Notes: generated by a model from the sequence alone, not told the origin. Shown: positions 20,091 through 29,138, numbered from the stretch's first letter. The stretch is DNA of 64,000 nt from Komagataeibacter oboediens (GCF_003207815.1 NZ_NKTX01000004.1:101855-165854); one strand, 5' to 3'. Program-made: numbers and translations.

Positions 20091-20123
20091 AATGCTACCG
20101 ACCGAACCCGGCGGTGTGGAGTA

Positions 20124-21602
20124 TTATTCTTCTTCCTCGACAATGGCGGTGTTGCCGCGTGTCGGACGGAAGCGACCCTCGCGCAGTGCTTCCTCGATGT
20201 CTTCCAGCGAGGCGCCGCGCGTTTCAGGCACCATGAAATACACGAACAGGACCGACAGCAGGTTCACCCCGGCGTAGAACCACATCGTGCCGCCCAGCGT
20301 GATCTTGGTGACCAGCGTCAGCGCCGTACTGGTCACCAGCAGGTCACTGCCCCACAGCATGGCCGAATGCAGGCTGGTGGCGTTGCCACGCATGGACAGC
20401 GGGAACATTTCCGCCCCCAGCAGCCAGCCCACGACCTGGATGCCACCGGCATTGAACACCATGAACAGCAGCATGAAGGCAATGATCAGCCAGCTGCCCA
20501 TGCTGCCCGGCTGCGGGTGCAGCAGGAACATGATGCCAAGGCCGATCAGGCTGAGCACGCTGCCCGGTCCCATGACCAGCACAAGCCTGCGGCGACCGAT
20601 GCGGTCGACAATGTTCGACCCCAGCACGGTCATGACCAGATAGATGATCGAGATGCCGATGCTGGCCATAAGCGCGGATGAGCTGCCAAACCCCGCATCC
20701 GACAGGAAGGTCGGCGCGTAGTAGATCATCATTTCCAGGCCGCCTGCCTGCGTGAAGAAGGCGACGCCAAGTGCGGCCACAAGGGCCGGGCGCACCCATG
20801 GCTGGCGCAGGCCACGCCAGCCGATGTCGCGCGGGTCGGTTTCCTCGTTCGCATTGGCGTGGATGCGGCGCATTTCGCGGCGGATGTCACGTTCGGAGGT
20901 ACGGATGCGCTGCAGCTGCTCCAGCGCGGAATCAAGGCTTTCATGTTCTGCCGCCCAGCGCGGGCTTTTGGGCAGGAAGAACATGGAAATGAACACGATG
21001 GCAGCAGGAATGGCGGCGATCGCCACCATCGGCCGCCAGCCCCATGCATCACGTGCGGCAAAGCCGATGATGTTGGCGGCGAAGATGCCGATGCCAATGG
21101 CGATGTTGAACATCGTGACCATGTGCCCGCGCTTGTGCGCTGGCGCCAGTTCCGAGATGTACATGGGTACCACCTGCGTGGATCCGCCAACCGCCAGCCC
21201 GAGGAACACACGTGAAATGATCAGCGTGTAGACATCGGGCGAGAAGGCGCAGGCCAGCGCGCCCAGCACGAAAATGGCCGTCACGATCATGATGGACTTG
21301 CGGCGCCCGTAATGTTCGGACATCCACCCGGTCAGCAGCGATCCCATCACGGCGCCAGCCAGAATGGCGGAGGCTACCATCTCCTGATAGAAGCTGCTGA
21401 GGTGGAAATCATGCGTGATCAGCAGCAGCGCCCCCGAGACGATCCCGGTATCGTAACCATAGAGGCCGCCACAGATTGCGGCCACGATGGCTGCGAGCCA
21501 TAAGGTCTTGCGTGCGTTGGGGGAAATCTCGATCTGGGACATGTCGGGCAACGGTTCCGTTGCCTCTGGCGTGGGGTGTGCTGGTGGGGTCTGGTTATTC
21601 AT
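20124..21602 (-). CDS. MFS sugar porter (sugar:H+ symporter family)
   Basis: This 492-residue major facilitator has about twelve transmembrane helices. Sugar-porter signatures are GLYGYDTGIVSGALL in helix 1, GWMSEHYGRRKS between helices 2 and 3, SRVFLGLAVGGSTQ, ISELAPAHKRG, DRIGRRR and the C-terminal VPETRGASLEDIE. This places it with XylE/AraE/GalP-like symporters; the sugar cannot be read from sequence. The start at 21602 gives MNNQTPPAHPTPEATEP; a start 28 codons earlier is in frame but gives a charged leader atypical for the family. It is convergent with the peptidase. Confidence 0.9.
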   Translation of the reverse strand: MNNQTPPAHPTPEATEPLPDMSQIEISPNARKTLWLAAIVAAICGGLYGYDTGIVSGALLLITHDFHLSSFYQEMVASAILAGAVMGSLLTGWMSEHYGRRKSIMIVTAIFVLGALACAFSPDVYTLIISRVFLGLAVGGSTQVVPMYISELAPAHKRGHMVTMFNIAIGIGIFAANIIGFAARDAWGWRPMVAIAAIPAAIVFISMFFLPKSPRWAAEHESLDSALEQLQRIRTSERDIRREMRRIHANANEETDPRDIGWRGLRQPWVRPALVAALGVAFFTQAGGLEMMIYYAPTFLSDAGFGSSSALMASIGISIIYLVMTVLGSNIVDRIGRRRLVLVMGPGSVLSLIGLGIMFLLHPQPGSMGSWLIIAFMLLFMVFNAGGIQVVGWLLGAEMFPLSMRGNATSLHSAMLWGSDLLVTSTALTLVTKITLGGTMWFYAGVNLLSVLFVYFMVPETRGASLEDIEEALREGRFRPTRGNTAIVEEEE

Positions 21603-21666
21603 GCGGGTGCCTTTTCCTTCCTTCTTCTTATAATTCATCCGTAACGGCCGGGTTCCCGGGGCGGGG

Positions 21667-23103
21667 TCAACCGTCCCGGAGGGCATGGGTCTGCACGGCG
21701 GCTTTCATGCTGGCGACCTGACGCAGTGCGTCACGCAGGCGGGACCAGTCATCGGCCGTCGCGATGGGCTGCCAGATGGCTTCCACCGTTTCGACAGACA
21801 TCACGCACGCGATCCCATTGTGGAAATATGGCTGTGACAGATCGACGCCCGGCACCGGTTCATGGCGCATGATCCGGTCGTGCAGGGATCGGAAACTGTC
21901 CTGCGCATAAAAGTCTCCACGCGGTCCTGTTACGGCACGTTTCTGGCTCTGTTCGCCACCATACCAGTCAAAAAATGGAAATTCAAACCCAATCTGGCTT
22001 TCATCCATGAAAGAAAAAAGACATTCACGCAGACTGGTGGATGATTTTCTTGAAATATCTTTCAGCCCAAGCCGATTAAGCACTGAAATATCAAGAAAAC
22101 GTTCATATCGTTCCCAGAAGTCATCAAAAATACTTTGGATGTTCTCAAGCGTGGAAAGGGAAAGCAGGCATTCTCCCAGCCGTGCCACATTCCACATCAT
22201 CGCCTCTGGCTGGCGGCCGTAGGCATACAGGCCGGAATGATCGAAATAGGCGGCGGTGAAGGTCGGGTTGAACGTGGGCGCGAACCGCCATGGCCCGTAA
22301 TCGAAACTTTCGCCGGTAATGTTGATGTTATCGGTGTTCAGCACCCCGTGCACGAAGCCGGCCGTCATCCACTGCGCGGTCATTTCGGCAATGCGGGTCG
22401 TGGCGGCGTCATACAGGGCGGCGGCAGGATCAGCAGCACCAGCGAGGTGGGGGTAGTAGGTTTCGATCACATATTCCACCAGCCGGGTCAGGCTGGCGCG
22501 GTCCTGATGGGCGACAAGGCGCTGGAACGTGCCGATGCGGATATGGGAATGGCTCAGCCGCGCCAGAACGCATGAACGCGTGGGGGACGGTTCGTCGCCA
22601 CGGTGCAGGTTTTCCCCCGTTTCCACCACGCTCAGCGTGCGCGAGGTCCGTACGCCCGCGGCATCCAGCCGTTCGCTGGCCAGGATTTCGCGCACGCCCC
22701 CCTTTAGCGTCAGGCGGCCATCGCCACCACGTGACCATGGCGTGGTGCCGCTGCCCTTGGTGCCAATATCCAGCACGCGCCGGTCCACGCTGTCCTCCAG
22801 CTGCGCAAACAGGAAGCCGCGCCCGTCCCCCAGGTCGGGGTTGTACGCCCGGAACTGATGGCCGTGATAGCGCAGGGCCAGTGGCTGCGGCAGCGAACCG
22901 GGCAGGGGATCGAAATATCCGAAATGGCGCACCCATTCTGCGTCACTGAGCGTATCCAGCCCGATGCGGGGTGAGACGTCATCATTCCGGTAGCGCAGGA
23001 TGTGCGCGGGGAAGGCGGCGGCCTGCACCACGTCATAGAATTCATCCCCCAGCCTGCTGTGATGGGTCAGGGGAATGTAATGGTCAGAAAATGGCATTTT
23101 CAT
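21667..23103 (-). CDS. selO: SelO family protein adenylyltransferase (YdiU)
   Basis: This 478-residue SelO pseudokinase-fold enzyme transfers AMP to proteins. Family motifs include YHGHQFRAYNPDLGDGRG, DIGTKGSGTTPWSRGGDGR (nucleotide-binding region), LKGGVREILASE, and the metal-binding segment HGVLNTDNINITGESFDYGPW. The bacterial protein has no C-terminal selenocysteine. Start 23103 (ATG AAA ATG) lies just past the upstream gene stop at 23126; ATG 23097 is equally possible. The stretch around 21960-22145 is markedly richer in A/T than the rest of the gene. It follows the 3-hydroxyisobutyryl-CoA hydrolase-like gene by 22 bp. Confidence 0.9.
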   Translation of the reverse strand: MKMPFSDHYIPLTHHSRLGDEFYDVVQAAAFPAHILRYRNDDVSPRIGLDTLSDAEWVRHFGYFDPLPGSLPQPLALRYHGHQFRAYNPDLGDGRGFLFAQLEDSVDRRVLDIGTKGSGTTPWSRGGDGRLTLKGGVREILASERLDAAGVRTSRTLSVVETGENLHRGDEPSPTRSCVLARLSHSHIRIGTFQRLVAHQDRASLTRLVEYVIETYYPHLAGAADPAAALYDAATTRIAEMTAQWMTAGFVHGVLNTDNINITGESFDYGPWRFAPTFNPTFTAAYFDHSGLYAYGRQPEAMMWNVARLGECLLSLSTLENIQSIFDDFWERYERFLDISVLNRLGLKDISRKSSTSLRECLFSFMDESQIGFEFPFFDWYGGEQSQKRAVTGPRGDFYAQDSFRSLHDRIMRHEPVPGVDLSQPYFHNGIACVMSVETVEAIWQPIATADDWSRLRDALRQVASMKAAVQTHALRDG

Positions 23104-23125
23104 ATACTTTATGTGTGATAATAAA

Positions 23126-24184
23126 TTATCGTCTGTCCGGACCGGCGGTGCCCAGGCCCAGGGGTGAACAGGCATGGTCATGCAGACAGGCTGCAATTTC
23201 ATGCGGGGAAACGGCATTAACGCATTCGGGTCTCCAGTTTGGGGCATTATCCTTGTCAATCAGGCGGGCGCGCACGCCTTCGGCAAAGTCGGGACGCAGT
23301 AGCAGGTGGCAGACCAGCTGGAATTCCTGTTCCAGCACATGGTCCAGATCCGGCAGGGTGCGGGCGGCATGGTAGGCCGCCAGTGTCAGGCACAGCGAAA
23401 ACGGGCAGGCACGCGTCATTGCCGCCAGGTCGTCACGCGCCCAGTCGGCCTTATGCGCCTGCAGCCTGCGTAGCAGGTCGGGCAGGTCGGGCGCATCATA
23501 GACGGTCGCGATGGCTGCCGTGTCCGGTCCCCCTGGCATCGGGGGACATGGCGGGAGGCTGTCCATGACCCGGCCCGCAGGTGTGTGGGTCAGCGCCTGC
23601 CTTATGGCGTCCAGCGTGGTGGAATGGGCCATCCGGTCGGCAAATCCCGCATCCAGCGCCATTGTCGCGTTCATTCGTCCGCCCGTCAGCGCAAGGCGCA
23701 GTCCGCTCATGCCGGGCGCGCGGGACAGCAGGTAGGACCCGCCCGCGTCCGGCGTAAGCGCAATGGCGGTTTCCGGCATGGCGAGGACGGCGCGTTCGGT
23801 CACGATCCGGTACCGGACATGGCCACCCAGCCCGATCCCGCCACCCATGGCGATGCCATCCATGAAGGACACGACCGGCTTTGGATACCCGGCAAGCGTG
23901 GCGGCAAGGCGGTAGCTGCGCCGGAAGGGCATGGCCCCGGCCTCAAGACCATGTGTTGCCAGCCGGTCGCGTATGGCGCGGATATCGCCCCCCGCGCAGA
24001 AGGCGCGCGGGCTGGCGCTGTCGATCAGCACGGTTTCGACCGCCCCATCGTCACGCCACGCGCGCAGGCAGGCGTCAATGCGGTCCAGCATGTCCATGTT
24101 CAGGGCGTTGAGTGCCGCAGGCCTGTTGAGCGTAATGCGGCCCAGCCGGCCGGTATGGCGTATATCGATCAATCCGTTGTCCAT
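23126..24184 (-). CDS. Enoyl-CoA hydratase family, 3-hydroxyisobutyryl-CoA hydrolase-like
   Basis: This 352-residue crotonase-fold protein carries the oxyanion-hole segments SPRAFCAGGDIRAI and SFMDGIAMGGGIGLGGH, then AMPETAIALTPDAGGSYLLSR. The C-terminal EFQLVCHLLLRPDFAEGVRA followed by LIDKDNAPNW is the signature of 3-hydroxyisobutyryl-CoA hydrolases, which act in valine catabolism. The length is also that of HIBCH rather than of short enoyl-CoA hydratases. It probably shares a transcript with selO downstream. Some enzymes of this subgroup act on other 3-hydroxyacyl-CoAs, so the substrate is inferred. Confidence 0.85.
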   Translation of the reverse strand: MDNGLIDIRHTGRLGRITLNRPAALNALNMDMLDRIDACLRAWRDDGAVETVLIDSASPRAFCAGGDIRAIRDRLATHGLEAGAMPFRRSYRLAATLAGYPKPVVSFMDGIAMGGGIGLGGHVRYRIVTERAVLAMPETAIALTPDAGGSYLLSRAPGMSGLRLALTGGRMNATMALDAGFADRMAHSTTLDAIRQALTHTPAGRVMDSLPPCPPMPGGPDTAAIATVYDAPDLPDLLRRLQAHKADWARDDLAAMTRACPFSLCLTLAAYHAARTLPDLDHVLEQEFQLVCHLLLRPDFAEGVRARLIDKDNAPNWRPECVNAVSPHEIAACLHDHACSPLGLGTAGPDRR

Positions 24185-24306
24185 GGTGTTTCCCTGGTGC
24201 TGTTTGCTGTGTTCAACCGCTACAGAATGCGCTACCCCCGCTATCGTCCGGCGTCACGGCTGCGTGCGGACCACAGGCATGCAACAGCTACCAAGGCAGG
24301 AGCACC

Positions 24307-24801
24307 ATGGGGATTGACGCCCTCACCTTTCGCAACGCCATGGCGCGACTTGGCGCGGCGGTAAATGTGGTTACGACCGGAACACTTGATGACCCGGCGG
24401 GTTTTACGGCATCCGCCGTGTGTTCGGTCACCGATACGCCGCCAACCGTTCTGGTGTGTTTGAACCGCAATTCACGGGTGCGCGACCGGTTCCGTGTGGA
24501 CGCCGCCATGTGCATCAACGTCCTTGCCGCCGACCAGCAGGACATATCGGGTGTGTTCGCCAGTCCGTTGGAACAGGCCGAACGCTTCCGCAGCGGGCAC
24601 TGGGACACCCTGACCACCGGCGCGCCGGTGCTGGCTGAAGCGGTGCTGTCGCTGGACTGCCGGATCGAGCGGATCGTGGAAGTGGGTACCCACAGTGTCA
24701 TGTTCGGCGCGGTGGAGAGCCTGCGCAACAGCAGCCCGCGCGGTGGGCTGGTCTATTTCAACCGCACCTACCATATGCTGCCCCATGAGGATGGTGAATA
24801 G
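24307..24801 (+). CDS. Flavin reductase family (RutF/HpaC-like) protein
   Basis: This 164-residue protein has the FMN-binding split-barrel fold of NAD(P)H:flavin reductases that supply reduced flavin to two-component monooxygenases. Motifs are FRNAMARLGAAVNVVTTG, GFTASAVCSVTDTPPTVLVCLN, and the C-terminal GLVYFNRTYHML. No monooxygenase gene is nearby, so the partner is unknown. It is divergent from the HIBCH-like gene with a 122-bp spacer. Confidence 0.85.
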   Translation: MGIDALTFRNAMARLGAAVNVVTTGTLDDPAGFTASAVCSVTDTPPTVLVCLNRNSRVRDRFRVDAAMCINVLAADQQDISGVFASPLEQAERFRSGHWDTLTTGAPVLAEAVLSLDCRIERIVEVGTHSVMFGAVESLRNSSPRGGLVYFNRTYHMLPHEDGE

Positions 24802-24883
24802 ACCGCCTGCGCAGGGTTAAGGAAAAATCCAGCCTTTTGCGGCATGACGGGCCGGATGGACCGACAGGCAGGGGGATGGCGGC

Positions 24884-25024
24884 ATGGTGGGGAACACGCC
24901 CGACAGGGCAGGCATGCGGGACAGGGTTCCTGTCTTGACGCTGCGCGGACTGATCTGGATACATGCTGGCCTTGCCCTTTTCATGGCGTTTATGGCCATG
25001 TGGGCGGATCACCTGCCGGACTGA
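24884..25024 (+). CDS. Small putative membrane protein (46 aa)
   Basis: An open frame of 46 codons starts at ATG 24884 (an in-frame TGA sits at 24845-24847) and ends at TGA 25024. After a charged N-terminus (MVGNTPDRAGMRDR), residues 16-40 form one hydrophobic stretch, VPVLTLRGLIWIHAGLALFM then AFMAMW, ending in ADHLPD. A GGGGG-rich stretch lies upstream as a possible ribosome-binding site. It precedes zur by 64 bp on the same strand. Coding status rests on the membrane-helix pattern and position only. Confidence 0.45.
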   Translation: MVGNTPDRAGMRDRVPVLTLRGLIWIHAGLALFMAFMAMWADHLPD

Positions 25025-25088
25025 CCCGGCCCGGAGGCATGCGGGCGCACCGGGGCCATGCCGGTAACCGGATACAGGAGCACCAGCA

Positions 25089-25592
25089 GTGGCCCGCACG
25101 AGACAGACGGCCGGAACCGGTTTGCCCGACGGGGTGGAAAACCTGCTTGACCAGGCGGCGGCCGTGTGTGTGGCACGTGCTGTCAGGCTGACGGATATCC
25201 GCCGGCTGGTACTGGGGCTGGTGCTGGCGTCGGACCGCCCGCTGGGGGCTTATGACCTGCTGGAACAGATCCGCGCAAGCCGTGGCAAGCCGGTGGCGCC
25301 GCCCACGGTCTACCGGGCACTGGACTTCCTTATGGAACAGGGGCTGATCCACAAGATCGAACGCCTGTCCGCCTTTGTCGGGTGCCGGCACATGCTGGAA
25401 TCCGGCCATGACTGCCGTAGCCATGGCCATGTCCATGCGGCGCAGTTCCTGATCTGCAGCAAATGCGGGCGCGTGACGGAACTGGATGATCCCCCTATCC
25501 TTCAGGCGCTGCTGGATGTGACGCGTGCCCGCGGGTTTTCCGTCCGCCAGACCACCATAGAGGCGGAGGGCGTGTGCGCCGCATGCGCCTGA
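25089..25592 (+). CDS. zur: Fur-family zinc uptake regulator Zur
   Basis: This 167-residue Fur-superfamily repressor has an N-terminal winged helix with the Zur-like segment RPLGAYDLLEQI and PPTVYRALDFLMEQGLIHKI (DNA recognition), then IERLSAFVGC. The metal-binding C-terminal half contains HVHAAQFLICSKCGRVTEL and ends in CAACA; the CxxC pairs form the structural zinc site. The GAYDLL and FVGC motifs favour Zur over Fur. No znu transporter genes are in the window. Confidence 0.85.
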   Translation: MARTRQTAGTGLPDGVENLLDQAAAVCVARAVRLTDIRRLVLGLVLASDRPLGAYDLLEQIRASRGKPVAPPTVYRALDFLMEQGLIHKIERLSAFVGCRHMLESGHDCRSHGHVHAAQFLICSKCGRVTELDDPPILQALLDVTRARGFSVRQTTIEAEGVCAACA

Positions 25593-25653
25593 CGGCCTGC
25601 ATTTACCACAACGGGCGATAACGGCATCTGTCGGTCATTGATGGGGCACGGAC

Positions 25654-26196
25654 ATGGCGCAACGCCGAAAAGGCCGGATGGCGGAACTGCCCTTTGCGTC
25701 CCTCATGCGCAGCAGGAAGCCTGCGAAGGCGCGGCAGCGCGGGGACGCGCCACCTGCCGCGCCCGCAGCCGGGCAGCCGGACCTGTTTGCCGCACCCCTG
25801 CAAGGTATCGCGCATGCCCTGACCTATCTTGATATCGTGGCGATCGGTCTGACGCGGGTGGACGTGCGTCACCTGCGGGCGGGCGAGGGAACTGATGCCT
25901 ACCTGTACCATGTGACCACGCAGGCGGACCTGGAAACGATACAGGTGCGTGGCACCATCGTGTTTTCCCCCCGCGCGCCACTGGTGCTGACGGAGCGCCC
26001 GGGCGTGCCGCCATGGCTTGCAAATATGATGGAAATCATGGAATCGGACGATCCGGCAGGGCATACAGCGGATATGCCGGTCGTTCTCAGGGTAAAACGA
26101 TTTGTAATCGATGAGCTGCTGGAACATGATCCTGACCGGACGCGAAGATATGGTGTATCGTTCTTTCTGCTGACCGGGATTGCCCGGTCGGAATAA
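25654..26196 (+). CDS. Hypothetical protein with ART-like YLYHVTT motif
   Basis: This 180-residue protein has a basic, Ala/Pro-rich N-terminal 50 residues and a globular part with YLYHVTTQADLETIQVRGTI, then PLVLTERPGVPPWL, VVLRVKRFVIDELLEHDP and YGVSFFLLTG. The H-x-T-x5-L-x2-I-x3-G arrangement resembles small ADP-ribosyltransferase-fold and KptA-like proteins and some DUF952-type domains. The complete catalytic triad is not identifiable, so no activity is claimed. It lies between zur and an MFS gene on the same strand. Confidence 0.6.
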   Translation: MAQRRKGRMAELPFASLMRSRKPAKARQRGDAPPAAPAAGQPDLFAAPLQGIAHALTYLDIVAIGLTRVDVRHLRAGEGTDAYLYHVTTQADLETIQVRGTIVFSPRAPLVLTERPGVPPWLANMMEIMESDDPAGHTADMPVVLRVKRFVIDELLEHDPDRTRRYGVSFFLLTGIARSE

Positions 26197-26239
26197 TCTG
26201 ATCACCGGCAACAAGAAAAAGATCAAAGGACCGGCTTTC

Positions 26240-27655
26240 ATGGAAAATCAGCCCGCAGCTAACGGATTCGATACGGCACGGCTGCGTACTCTCGTCATTG
26301 GCTGTCTTGCCGCACTTGCCGGCCTTATGGCCGGGCTGGATATCGGGGTCATATCCGGTGCGCTGGACCTGCTGGCCCAGACGTTCCATGCCTCCATCGT
26401 GCAGCAGGAATGGATTGTCAGCGCCATGATGGGGGGGGCCGCCGTGGGATCCCTGTGTGGTGGCTGGATGTCGCACCAGATCGGGCGCAAGCATGCGCTG
26501 CTGGTGGGGGCGGCGGTGTTCGTGGCGGGGTCGCTGGCCTGTGCGCTGGCATGGTCGATCCCGTCCATGATCGTGGGGCGGCTGATCATGGGGCTGGCGA
26601 TCGGGGTGGCGGCATTCACCGCGCCCCTGTACCTGTCCGAAATCGCCAGCGAACAGGCGCGTGGCGCCATGATCTCGACCTATCAGCTCATGATTACGGC
26701 CGGGATTTTCATTGCGTTCCTCAGCAATACGATGTTCAGCTATTCCGGTAACTGGCGCGGCATGTTCGCCATCGCCGCCGTGCCGGGGGTGCTGTTCCTG
26801 ATCGGGGTGCTGTTCCTGCCCTACAGCCCGCGCTGGCTCATGATGCGTGGCCGGCGCAAGGAGGCGCTGGAGGTACTGGTGGACCTGCGTGATGACCGGA
26901 GTGCCGCCATGCAGGAAATCCAGAACATCAGCCGCCAGCTGCAGCAGAAGCAGCGCGGCTGGAGCCTGCTGCGCCACAACAGCAATTTCCGCCGCTCCAT
27001 CTTTCTGGGCATGACATTGCAGGTCATGCAGCAGCTCGCTGGCGTGAATGTGGTGATGTACTACGCGCCCAAGATCTTCGCGCTGGCCGGTTATATCGGC
27101 CCGGCGCAGCTGTGGTGCACCGCCATGGTGGGGCTGGTGAACATGCTGGCCACCTTTATCGCCATTGGTCTGGTGGACCGGTGGGGGCGCAAGCCCATCC
27201 TGTATACCGGCTTCATCATCATGGCCGTGGGCATGGGCTGCCTTGGTTTCATGCTGAACCGGCCCAACCTGGGGCAGACGGAACAGATCATCTCGGTCTT
27301 CATGCTGCTGATCTATATTTCCGGCTTTGCCATGTCCGCCGGCCCCCTGATCTGGGTCCTGTGTTCGGAGGTGCAGCCGCTGCAGGGGCGTGACCTTGGC
27401 ATTTCCATTTCCACGCTGACCAACTGGATCGCCAACATGATCGTGGGGGCAAGCTTCCTGTCACTGCTGCAATGGATGGGCAACGGGCCGACCTTCTGGC
27501 TGTTTGCCGGGTTCAACCTGATTTTCGTGGTGGTGACTTGGCGATTCATTCCGGAGACGCGCGACATGTCGCTGGAAAAGATCGAGCAGAGGCTCATGGC
27601 CGGCCTGCCCCTGCGTGAGATCGGGCAGGGCGAACCGCTGCCTGGTGGCAGATAG
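26240..27655 (+). CDS. MFS sugar porter (GalP/AraE-like)
   Basis: This 471-residue twelve-helix transporter has the sugar-porter signatures GLMAGLDIGVISGALDLL, GGWMSHQIGRKHA, PLYLSEIASEQARG, the helix-7 motif QVMQQLAGVNVVMYYAPKIF, DRWGRKP and PETRDMSLEKIEQRL. The QQLAGVNVVMYYAP motif marks hexose and pentose H+ symporters such as GalP and AraE. The start at 26240 has an AAGGA motif 9 nt upstream. It differs clearly from the other sugar porter at 20.1-21.6 kb, so it is not a recent duplicate. It is convergent with folC. Confidence 0.9.
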   Translation: MENQPAANGFDTARLRTLVIGCLAALAGLMAGLDIGVISGALDLLAQTFHASIVQQEWIVSAMMGGAAVGSLCGGWMSHQIGRKHALLVGAAVFVAGSLACALAWSIPSMIVGRLIMGLAIGVAAFTAPLYLSEIASEQARGAMISTYQLMITAGIFIAFLSNTMFSYSGNWRGMFAIAAVPGVLFLIGVLFLPYSPRWLMMRGRRKEALEVLVDLRDDRSAAMQEIQNISRQLQQKQRGWSLLRHNSNFRRSIFLGMTLQVMQQLAGVNVVMYYAPKIFALAGYIGPAQLWCTAMVGLVNMLATFIAIGLVDRWGRKPILYTGFIIMAVGMGCLGFMLNRPNLGQTEQIISVFMLLIYISGFAMSAGPLIWVLCSEVQPLQGRDLGISISTLTNWIANMIVGASFLSLLQWMGNGPTFWLFAGFNLIFVVVTWRFIPETRDMSLEKIEQRLMAGLPLREIGQGEPLPGGR

Positions 27656-27670
27656 GGCAAGGTCACCGTG

Positions 27671-27699
27671 CACCCGCCCTGTGGTCAAGGGGGCGGGTG
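27671..27699. terminator. Hairpin after MFS gene
   Basis: CACCCGCC (27671-27678) pairs with GGCGGGTG (27692-27699) around a 13-nt loop, 15 bp after the transporter stop. A T-run is lacking, so it may act with the adjacent palindromic repeat. Confidence 0.55.
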
Positions 27700-27702
27700 T
27701 AA

Positions 27703-27776
27703 CAGGTTCTGGTGAAGCTTTTTCAAAAGGCTTCAGGGAACGCCGCCTTTGCTGAAAAAAGGCGGCACCGGGAAAC
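27703..27776. repeat. Intergenic palindromic repeat, copy at MFS/folC convergent junction
   Basis: AGGTTCTGGT leads into GAAGC/GCTTC (arms extended by TTTTC/AAAAG), followed by GCCGCCTTT/AAAGGCGGC and CACCGGGAAAC. The outer arms are weaker than in the rho copy. It lies between convergent genes. Confidence 0.8.
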
Positions 27777-27793
27777 GATTGGGATCTTACCTG

Positions 27794-29116
27794 TCAGTCG
27801 GACTGCCAGCCATCAAGCTGCAGGGCGACACCTGCCAGATACAGGCTTCCGCATATGATGACGCGGGCAGGGGCGGCATCCGGCCCTGCCGCTGCCGTCA
27901 GGTGCGTCAGCGCATCATGCAGGGTGGGGCCTGCCGTTGCCCGGCCACCGGCGGCGGCGATAATGTCGGCTACCGGCTGGGCCAGATGCTGGTTCTTCTC
28001 CGCCACGGCCTGAATGGAGGCGGCGCGGGATAGCAGTGGCGCCAGGAAGCCGGTGGCGTCTTTCGTCTGCTTCATGCCGATGACCAGATGGGTGGGACGG
28101 TCCGTCCATTCATCCATGACCTGCGCCAGCACTTCGCCCGCGCCGGGGTTGTGGCCACCATCCAGCCATAGCTCCCAACCCGGCGGCAGCAGTGCCGCCA
28201 GATGGCCGGACAGGCGCTGCATCCGCGCGGGCCAGCGGGCGTGGGCGATACCCGCCCATGCCTGCGGCGGCAGGGGCAGCCCACTGGCCCGCAGCGTGGC
28301 GATGGCAAGTCCCGCATTGTCGATCTGGTGCGCCCCACGCAGGCCCGGCAGCGGCAGGTCCAGCGTGCCATGACGGTCATGATACCGCAGGCTGGCGCCG
28401 TCCGGGGCGGGTGTGATGGACCATTCATGATCGCGCCGCCACAGCGGGCTGCCCAGATCATGCGTCGTGCGGGTCAGTGGGGCCATGACTTCCGCAGGCT
28501 GGCGGCCTGTGGTGACGGGAACGCCGGGTTTGATGATGCCGGCCTTCTCGCCCGCGATCGCGCCCAGCGTGTTGCCAAGGAACGCCTCGTGATCCATGGA
28601 AATGGCCGTGATCGCGCAGGCGACCGGATGGCGCAGCACATTGGTGGCGTCACACCGCCCGCCCAGCCCGACCTCGACAATCGCAAGGTCGGCGGGATGG
28701 CGTGAAAACAGCATGAAACCCGCAGCCGTCAGTACCTCGAACACCGTAATGGGTGCGCCGGCATTGACCTGCTCGATTTCTTCCAGAACGCCAGCCAGTT
28801 CGCTTTCCGTCACGATCTGGCCCGCAATGCGGAATCGTTCCGTCACATGCACCAGATGCGGCGATGTCAGGACATGCACCCGCCATCCGCCAGCTTCGGC
28901 CACGGCGCGCATGAACGCGCATGTGCTGCCCTTGCCATTGGTGCCCGCGACATGCACGACGGGCGGCAGGTGGCGTTCCGGGTGGCCAAGGCGTGCCAGC
29001 AGGGTCTCCAGCCGGGTCAGTGACAGGTCGATCAGGGTCGGATACAGCCGGTTCAGCCGTTCGAGTATCTGCCCTGTCCGGCCAACGAATTCCGGCCCAA
29101 GCGTGGGGGCATTCAT
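27794..29116 (-). CDS. folC: Bifunctional dihydrofolate/folylpolyglutamate synthase FolC
   Basis: This 440-residue Mur-ligase-family enzyme adds glutamate to dihydropteroate and folates. The P-loop is HVAGTNGKGSTCAFM near residue 58, followed by TSPHLVHVTERFRI. The second family motif EVGLGGRCDATN and the metal-binding SMDHEAFLGNTLG region are present, with the C-terminal WLDGGHNPGA. The start at 29116 gives MNAPTLGPEFVGRTGQILER; a longer reading runs into accD. It overlaps no gene but its upstream neighbour accD ends 22 bp away, and trpB-trpA-accD-folC form one minus-strand unit, a gene order common in Alphaproteobacteria. Confidence 0.93.
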   Translation of the reverse strand: MNAPTLGPEFVGRTGQILERLNRLYPTLIDLSLTRLETLLARLGHPERHLPPVVHVAGTNGKGSTCAFMRAVAEAGGWRVHVLTSPHLVHVTERFRIAGQIVTESELAGVLEEIEQVNAGAPITVFEVLTAAGFMLFSRHPADLAIVEVGLGGRCDATNVLRHPVACAITAISMDHEAFLGNTLGAIAGEKAGIIKPGVPVTTGRQPAEVMAPLTRTTHDLGSPLWRRDHEWSITPAPDGASLRYHDRHGTLDLPLPGLRGAHQIDNAGLAIATLRASGLPLPPQAWAGIAHARWPARMQRLSGHLAALLPPGWELWLDGGHNPGAGEVLAQVMDEWTDRPTHLVIGMKQTKDATGFLAPLLSRAASIQAVAEKNQHLAQPVADIIAAAGGRATAGPTLHDALTHLTAAAGPDAAPARVIICGSLYLAGVALQLDGWQSD

Positions 29117-29138
29117 GCGTGGCGTTCTTTTCCGGAAA

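Noticed and set aside
20124..27655. The two sugar porters as a recent tandem duplication
   Set aside because: Their signature segments differ (for example the QQLAGVNVVMYYAP motif is clear only in the second), so they are distant paralogues.
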